A stretch of DNA of 64,000 bases from CALJFL01 sp963669435 (GTDB lineage Bacteria > Pseudomonadota > Gammaproteobacteria > Pseudomonadales > Halieaceae). Where the stretch lies: contig OY770025.1 in NCBI GenBank assembly GCA_963669435.1, positions 3,162,001 through 3,226,000 on the forward strand, read 5' to 3'. Shown here in pieces: positions 59,510 through 64,000 of the stretch. Each line of letters starts with the position of its first letter. Within the stretch, counting starts at the first letter, position 1. Made by a program: the position numbers and the translations under genes. A model generated the notes under the pieces. It was not told where the DNA came from. It saw only the letters and a program-made list of their open reading frames with translations, and made no database searches.

Positions 59510-59531
59510 AACGCCGTTCGACGCGTTTTTT
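59510..59531 (+). terminator. weak intrinsic terminator at the operon end
   Basis: Five-base stem AACGC-N8-GCGTT followed by a T-run (59526-59531) between the convergent CMD-family and NUDIX genes. The stem is short, so efficiency is uncertain. Confidence 0.45.
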
Positions 59532-59540
59532 CACACCGGC

Positions 59541-60215
59541 TTAGAAGCGCTGTATCCTGATGGTCTCGTCAGTCCAGAAAAATTCGGCAGCGTGAAAGCG
59601 AATATCATCTACCCCTTGAGGTAGGAAATACTGCCGTAGCGCCTCATGCTCGCTGGGGAACGCCAATTCATCCCACGGTAGTGTTTCCTTGGAGAAAAAG
59701 CCGACTTCTATGCTTTCTTCACCGGGAAATGCCACGGGTACCCGCAGTCTGCCCTGGAAGATCAGAAACACATGGTTGATTTGCGGCATTTCATAGATGC
59801 AATACAGATGTAAGCCGCTAACGCTGGCATTGGTTTCCTCCCGGGCTTCGCGGACCGCTGAGCGCAACGAGGACTCTCCCGGTTCCAGGTAGCCCGATGG
59901 CAGTGACCATTGGCCGAGCCTGGGCTCTATCGCCCTGCGGCAGAGCAGTACTTTATTGCCGTAGCTGGCGATACACCCGGTCACAATCTTCGAATCCTGG
60001 TAATGAATCTTCCCGCAGGTAGGGCATACCAGGCGCAACTGGTTATCCCCGACTGGGATTTTTCGTTCCAGTGACCCCGAACCGCAGTAATTGCAGAAAC
60101 GGATCGCCGAGGTCTGCGCCGGTTCGCTGGGGGAACTGGGAGCCATGTCCGCCACTTTGAAAGGCGTGTCCTCGGCCTCGGCCAGCTTCGCATCACCCGC
60201 TGTATTGTTTTTCAT
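59541..60215 (-). CDS. NUDIX hydrolase with N-terminal zinc ribbon
   Basis: 224 residues. An N-terminal CNYCG ... CPTCG zinc ribbon (about residues 41-69) precedes a NUDIX domain with the box GYLEPGESSLRSAVREAREETNA (GX5EX7REUXEE). This is the NudC/YjhB-like layout; NudC acts on NAD(H) or NAD-capped RNA, but this protein is shorter. The frame is open to 60524. I choose the ATG at 60215, which has GGAGT 7 bases before it; the upstream extension is AT-poor code of unlikely composition. It is divergent from the esterase gene. Confidence 0.85.
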   Translation of the reverse strand: MKNNTAGDAKLAEAEDTPFKVADMAPSSPSEPAQTSAIRFCNYCGSGSLERKIPVGDNQLRLVCPTCGKIHYQDSKIVTGCIASYGNKVLLCRRAIEPRLGQWSLPSGYLEPGESSLRSAVREAREETNASVSGLHLYCIYEMPQINHVFLIFQGRLRVPVAFPGEESIEVGFFSKETLPWDELAFPSEHEALRQYFLPQGVDDIRFHAAEFFWTDETIRIQRF

Positions 60216-60382
60216 CGCTGTTACTCCGCCGAAATCGGGCTTTATCTGCCCGCGAGTCAAACACAAATGTATGGTTGATCTTGGCAAGATATTAGATATA
60301 ATAGCACACATCCTAAAATATAAAACATATGATTCGAGCGGAAAGTAATCAAAGTCCGCTTTGAATCCGGGAATTAAATCGC
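60216..60382. promoter_or_regulatory. divergent promoter region NUDIX/esterase
   Basis: AT-rich gap containing TAAAACATAT (60321-60330), the same ten bases that end the shared 23-base element copy 1. It sits 52 bases before the esterase start, so the same regulator may act here. The other half of the element matches only loosely. Confidence 0.4.
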
Positions 60383-61276
60383 ATGAACAGTGACGATACA
60401 TTCTGGAAAAATGACCTCTACCCTTCGGAGGCTTTCCTCGGTGCTGTGGGCCGTCATAGTGCTGGCCGTTCAAGCGCTGGCATGCAGACTGATGACTTCG
60501 ATGTCGCTGCCGCACGGCGTGCACTGGGAGATACAGATTTCGAAGTTCCGGAATCAGTGGCGATTAATCACATTGAAGTGGCGGGCGTGCCCTGTATCGA
60601 GGTATTGCCTGAAGGGCTAAATGATGATTTTACTATCGTGTATCTACACGGTGGCGGTTACTGTGCAGGTAGCTGGGATTCGCACAAAGGCCATGCCACC
60701 TCGATCGCGATGGCCTGCGGCAAGAAAACGGTCTTTGTGGAATACAGGCGTGCACCGGAGCATGCCTATCCCGCTGCTTTAGACGATTGTTACGCCGTTG
60801 TCGCTGCGCTGTCTGCATCGCCCCTGGCACTCGCGGGAGATTCTGCTGGTGCCGGCCTGTGTGTCGCCATCACACGACGATTGCTGGACGCGGGCTCGTC
60901 GGGCCCCCTGGGTCTCGCGTTGATGTGTGGGATGTTTGATCTGAACCCGGATACTGCCGACTACCTTATCAAGTATGGGCGAGCACGTGTGATGGCCTCC
61001 CTGTATGTTGCCGATGCCGATCCGAGGGATCCATCTATCTCTCCTGTTTTTGCCGACTTTTCGAGGTTCCCTCCTACCTTGATTCAGATGGGCGGCGCTG
61101 ACTACATCAAAGACGACAGCATACGGCTGGCGAATAAGGCGATGAGCGATGGCGCGCCCATTGTATTGGAGCATTGGCCGGAGATGTCCCATGTATGGCA
61201 GCGTTTCGTACCCGATGTTCCCGAGGCGAGGAATGCAATTAGCAGGGTCGCGCAATTTCTATTGGGCTGCAGCTAG
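60383..61276 (+). CDS. HSL-family esterase/lipase
   Basis: 297 residues, hormone-sensitive-lipase-type alpha/beta hydrolase. The oxyanion HGGG is in VYLHGGGYCAGS, the nucleophile Ser in LAGDSAGAGLC, the acid Asp in MGGADYIKDD and the His in PEMSHVWQRF, so a full triad is present. It would cleave an ester or a lactone. Together with the serine-less hydrolase-fold protein upstream, it may be the real ester-cleaving enzyme of the block. Confidence 0.92.
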   Translation: MNSDDTFWKNDLYPSEAFLGAVGRHSAGRSSAGMQTDDFDVAAARRALGDTDFEVPESVAINHIEVAGVPCIEVLPEGLNDDFTIVYLHGGGYCAGSWDSHKGHATSIAMACGKKTVFVEYRRAPEHAYPAALDDCYAVVAALSASPLALAGDSAGAGLCVAITRRLLDAGSSGPLGLALMCGMFDLNPDTADYLIKYGRARVMASLYVADADPRDPSISPVFADFSRFPPTLIQMGGADYIKDDSIRLANKAMSDGAPIVLEHWPEMSHVWQRFVPDVPEARNAISRVAQFLLGCS

Positions 61277-61333
61277 CACGGGTATCGAGGGTACGAGCAG
61301 ATTTCAAAGACTGGATTTTATGAGGAAAAGATA

Positions 61334-61936
61334 ATGACGACTGAAAACAAAGATTACCAACCACTTATCGTTGGTATCGGTGGCACAACTCGCGATGGTT
61401 CATCGTCGGAGCGTGCACTGCGCATCTCTCTCGACGCGGCCGAGGCACTGGGCGCCAGGACGAAAATCTTTAGCGGTAGCGATCTTATTCTGCCGATGTA
61501 CGATCCAGCGGTGCTGGAGCGCTCACTTAATGCGTCCGAACTGGTTGCGGCACTTCGCGCCTGCGATGGTGTGATCATTACCTCGCCCGGGTACCACGGC
61601 TCTATTTCGGGAATGGTGAAGAATGCCCTGGACTACACCGAGGACATGAACAAGGACCCCCGCGTCTATTTCGACGGGCGTGCCGTCGGCTGTATTGCCT
61701 GCGCCTACGGCTGGCAGGCAACCGGTTCAACGCTTAACACTCTTAGATCCATTGCCCACGCTTTACGCGGTTGGCCTACCCCGATGGGGGTCGCCATCAA
61801 TAGCGCGGAAAGCGGATTTGGAGAGGATGGTTTGTGCACGGATGAGAAGGTCAACGAGATGCTCAGGCTGTTGGCAAAGCAAGTTTACGACTTTGCCATG
61901 ATGTCGAACCTGGCGCGTCAGCAGGGAGCTGCGTAG
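61334..61936 (+). CDS. NAD(P)H-dependent FMN reductase
   Basis: 200 residues, flavodoxin-like fold of the SsuE/ChrR-type reductases. GGTTRDGSSSERALRISLDAAEALGA and SPGYHGSISGMVKNALDYTEDM are the FMN-binding segments. It likely supplies reduced FMN to the luciferase-like monooxygenase at 52233. Ribosome site GAGGAAAAG lies just before the ATG. Confidence 0.93.
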   Translation: MTTENKDYQPLIVGIGGTTRDGSSSERALRISLDAAEALGARTKIFSGSDLILPMYDPAVLERSLNASELVAALRACDGVIITSPGYHGSISGMVKNALDYTEDMNKDPRVYFDGRAVGCIACAYGWQATGSTLNTLRSIAHALRGWPTPMGVAINSAESGFGEDGLCTDEKVNEMLRLLAKQVYDFAMMSNLARQQGAA

Positions 61937-62039
61937 CCATCGTTTTGTAAGTTTTTCGAAGTTTTAAGTCAGGATGCCAGCGCTGTGTTTGTAAATCAGC
62001 CGCGCTGGGCATTCATCAATGTTAGTGGAGGAAAGTGCT

Positions 62040-63221
62040 ATGTCGTCAAGTTGGGCCGAGTTTAACTGGGAAGATCCGTTCTTTTTTCGGCAACAGCTCA
62101 GTGAAGAGGAGCGTATGGTGCAGGAGACTGCACGCCAATACGCCCAGGAGAACCTGCAACCGCGGGTTATCGAAGCGTATCGCAACGAGCAAACAGATCC
62201 CGAGATATTCAAGGAGATGGGGCAACTGGGTTTGCTGGGTCCAATGTTGGAGGGTTACGGTTGTGCCGGCATGGGATACACCAGCTATGGACTCATAGCC
62301 CGTGAAGTGGAGCGCGTAGATTCAGGCTATCGCTCGATGATGAGCGTGCAGTCCAGCCTGGTCATGTACCCCATCCACACATATGGGTCGGAAGAGCAAA
62401 AGCAAAAGTACCTCCCCAAACTGGCTACCGGTGAGTACATAGGGTGTTTCGGACTGACTGAACCGGACCATGGCTCGGATCCCGGCAGCATGCTCACCCG
62501 TGCCAGGTCCGTAGACGGTGGCTATAAGCTCACCGGTAGCAAAATGTGGATATCCAATTCGCCCATCGCCGATGTGTTCATCGTTTGGGCGAAGACCGAT
62601 GACGATGTGATCCGAGGCTTCATCCTTGAAAAGGGAATGGAAGGCCTGAGCGCACCAAAAATCGAAGGCAAATTGTCTTTACGTGCGTCTATCACCGGCG
62701 AGATTGTGATGGATGAGGTGTTTGTGCCTGAAGAAAATCTGATGCCCAATGTGCAGGGCTTGAAAGGCCCCATGGGTTGCCTGAACAGTGCACGATTGGG
62801 TATTTCCTGGGGGGCGCTGGGTGCCGGTGAGGCCTGCTGGCATGCCGCACGACAGTACGTGCTGGACCGCAAGCAGTTCCGTCGCCCGCTCGCTGCCAAT
62901 CAATTGATCCAAATGAAATTGGCGAATATGCAGACAGAGCTCAACATAGCACTGCTGGCCTGTTTGCAAGCGACTCGCTTGAAGGAGCAGGACAACCTGG
63001 CGCCGGAAACCATATCGCTGATTAAGCGGAACTCCTGTATGAAGTCACTGGAAGTGGCGCGCGTAGCGCGCGACATGCATGGTGGCAACGGCATCGCCGA
63101 CGAGTTTCCGGTTATGCGCCACATGATCAACCTGGAGACGGTGAATACCTACGAGGGTACCAACGATATCCATGGCCTGATCCTCGGTCGGGCACAGACA
63201 GGTATTCAGGCGTTCTTTTGA
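62040..63221 (+). CDS. glutaryl-CoA-dehydrogenase-like acyl-CoA dehydrogenase
   Basis: 393 residues. The sequence follows glutaryl-CoA dehydrogenase closely: TARQYAQENLQPRVIE, ERVDSGYRSMMSVQSSLVMYPI with Arg98 (the residue that binds the distal carboxylate in GcdH), GCFGLTEPDHGSDPGSM, and Glu372 in NTYEGTNDIHGL. This predicts oxidation and decarboxylation of glutaryl-CoA to crotonyl-CoA, or of a related dicarboxyl-CoA. ATG at 62019 is also in frame, but the ATG at 62040 has GGAGG 8 bases upstream. Glutaryl-CoA would be a natural end of ring degradation of a cyclic substrate. Confidence 0.92.
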   Translation: MSSSWAEFNWEDPFFFRQQLSEEERMVQETARQYAQENLQPRVIEAYRNEQTDPEIFKEMGQLGLLGPMLEGYGCAGMGYTSYGLIAREVERVDSGYRSMMSVQSSLVMYPIHTYGSEEQKQKYLPKLATGEYIGCFGLTEPDHGSDPGSMLTRARSVDGGYKLTGSKMWISNSPIADVFIVWAKTDDDVIRGFILEKGMEGLSAPKIEGKLSLRASITGEIVMDEVFVPEENLMPNVQGLKGPMGCLNSARLGISWGALGAGEACWHAARQYVLDRKQFRRPLAANQLIQMKLANMQTELNIALLACLQATRLKEQDNLAPETISLIKRNSCMKSLEVARVARDMHGGNGIADEFPVMRHMINLETVNTYEGTNDIHGLILGRAQTGIQAFF

Positions 63222-63263
63222 AACTGATCTTTCAAATCATCGGTGTAAAGCTTCGAGGTGGCA

Positions 63264-64000
63264 ATGACTAGTAATAGTAGTACGGCTGCCGATGCTGCAG
63301 CGTCGAAAGGGTCTTACCTGACACTGTGTATCGTTTTATTGGTGGGGATCGCCGGCGGTATCTTCCCGGTTCTCCAGCCATTGTTCGTCGGTGGACTCAT
63401 AGACCATCTGGGACTAGCCAGTACACAAGGGGGTGCAATAGCCTCTTCAGAGATGGCCGGAGCAGGGGTGGGCATCATTCTGGTTTCGTTATTGGTAACC
63501 AAGGGAGATTGGCGTCGTCTGTTGCTGATATCGGGTGTCGTAGCCCTGTGTGGCAACTTGCTCAGTATTTTCAGCGGTGAGTTCGCCATGATCCTCGGGA
63601 GTCGATTCTTGGCAGGCATTGGGCAGGGCGCGCTTATGGGGGTGGCAACCGCTGCAATTGGTAGTACTGCGAACCCCGATCGAAACTTTGCAATTTTTAT
63701 GGTGGTACTTTTCTCGACGGGGACGCTGGGTGTGTACACCCTGTCGACGATAATCGCCGATTACGGGGTGAACCTTGGCTACATTCTGCTGGTTGCAATG
63801 TCGATACTGGCGATACTCATGTTTCCTCTATTCCCCAATAGCGGAACTGGTGAGACTGAAGTTTCGACAAGTCAGCCAGGCGATCAACCCGGTTCCGGCA
63901 GTTTACAGCGCATAGTATTCGGGCTGATCGGCATTCTGCTGTTTTTTACTGGGCTCGCCAGTGTCTGGCCATTCATGGAGCGAATGGGTTTGGAAGTCGG
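63264..64000 (+). CDS. MFS transporter, cut at the window end
   Basis: The frame is open from an ATG at 63264 to the right edge (245 codons). It encodes at least six hydrophobic helices (first LTLCIVLLVGIAGGIFPVL; then GVGIILVSLLV, LLLISGVVALCGNLLSIF, FLAGIGQGALMGVATAAIG, FMVVLFSTGTLGVYTLSTI, ILLVAMSILAILMF). This is the helix pattern of a major-facilitator permease. It has a GAGG ribosome site 6 bases upstream and starts 42 bases after the glutaryl-CoA dehydrogenase-like gene. It may take up the block's substrate. Confidence 0.82.
   Translation, partial: MTSNSSTAADAAASKGSYLTLCIVLLVGIAGGIFPVLQPLFVGGLIDHLGLASTQGGAIASSEMAGAGVGIILVSLLVTKGDWRRLLLISGVVALCGNLLSIFSGEFAMILGSRFLAGIGQGALMGVATAAIGSTANPDRNFAIFMVVLFSTGTLGVYTLSTIIADYGVNLGYILLVAMSILAILMFPLFPNSGTGETEVSTSQPGDQPGSGSLQRIVFGLIGILLFFTGLASVWPFMERMGLEV

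Noticed and set aside
60216..60524. N-terminal extension of the NUDIX frame to 60524
   Set aside because: It would overlap the divergent esterase start and its promoter region; the ATG at 60215 has a proper ribosome site.

Overview
The window is ordinary chromosomal DNA of a marine-type gammaproteobacterium. My best guess is the Halieaceae (OM60/NOR5) or a near relative. This is inferred from the gene mix: paired TonB-dependent receptors, a WS/DGAT acyltransferase, a CpxRA-like system, HMG-CoA reductase, ergothioneine genes and many acyl-CoA enzymes. No marker gene fixes the taxon. I see no rRNA, tRNA, CRISPR array, insertion sequence or prophage gene. Genes are tightly packed.

1-13,000: a truncated lipoprotein gene opens the window. 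Next is a thioredoxin/glutathione-transferase pair under a TetR repressor; identical 19-bp operator-like sites precede trxA and the repressor. A tyrosine catabolism operon follows (hppD, a VOC protein, fahA, maiA; no hmgA in the window), then an arsenite methyltransferase. A forward run then carries a ThuA-like protein, a 2-hydroxyacid dehydrogenase, a secreted cyclase-family protein, a truncated haemoglobin, a transglutaminase-like protein and a TPR protein.

13,000-31,800: sppA is followed by an ergothioneine locus: an EgtUV-like ABC importer with a substrate-binding/permease fusion, then egtB and egtD. Then come arfB, a small membrane protein, HMG-CoA reductase, a secreted alpha/beta hydrolase, recQ, a small basic protein, a membrane-anchored redoxin, an SLC13 carrier, a lipoprotein with a GspG-like C-terminus, a fatty-acid desaturase, an alanine/glycine:sodium symporter and a TauD-family dioxygenase.

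31,800-37,000: a CpxRA-like two-component pair diverges from a Spy/CpxP-like periplasmic gene, with repeated CTTAAC-type half-sites between them. An HxlR regulator with a 22-bp palindrome upstream and a WS/DGAT acyltransferase follow.

37,000-64,000: a large catabolic block of about 27 kb. The minus-strand part holds a MaoC hydratase, a TRAP transporter, an SMP-30-type lactonase, two TonB-dependent receptors, two aldo/keto reductases and an aldehyde dehydrogenase; a divergent LysR regulator sits inside it. The plus-strand part is a long operon: alpha/beta-hydrolase-fold protein without a nucleophile serine, luciferase-like monooxygenase, MDR oxidoreductase, dimeric-barrel protein, acyl-CoA dehydrogenase, acyl-CoA synthetase, thiolase and CMD-family protein. 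A NUDIX hydrolase, an HSL-type esterase, an FMN reductase, a glutaryl-CoA-dehydrogenase-like enzyme and the start of an MFS carrier follow. Together this reads as uptake of a hydrophobic or cyclic carbonyl compound, flavin-dependent oxygenation, ring opening or ester cleavage, CoA activation and beta-oxidation. The substrate cannot be read from sequence. A 23-bp element shared upstream of the aldehyde dehydrogenase and of one receptor links parts of the block into one candidate regulon.
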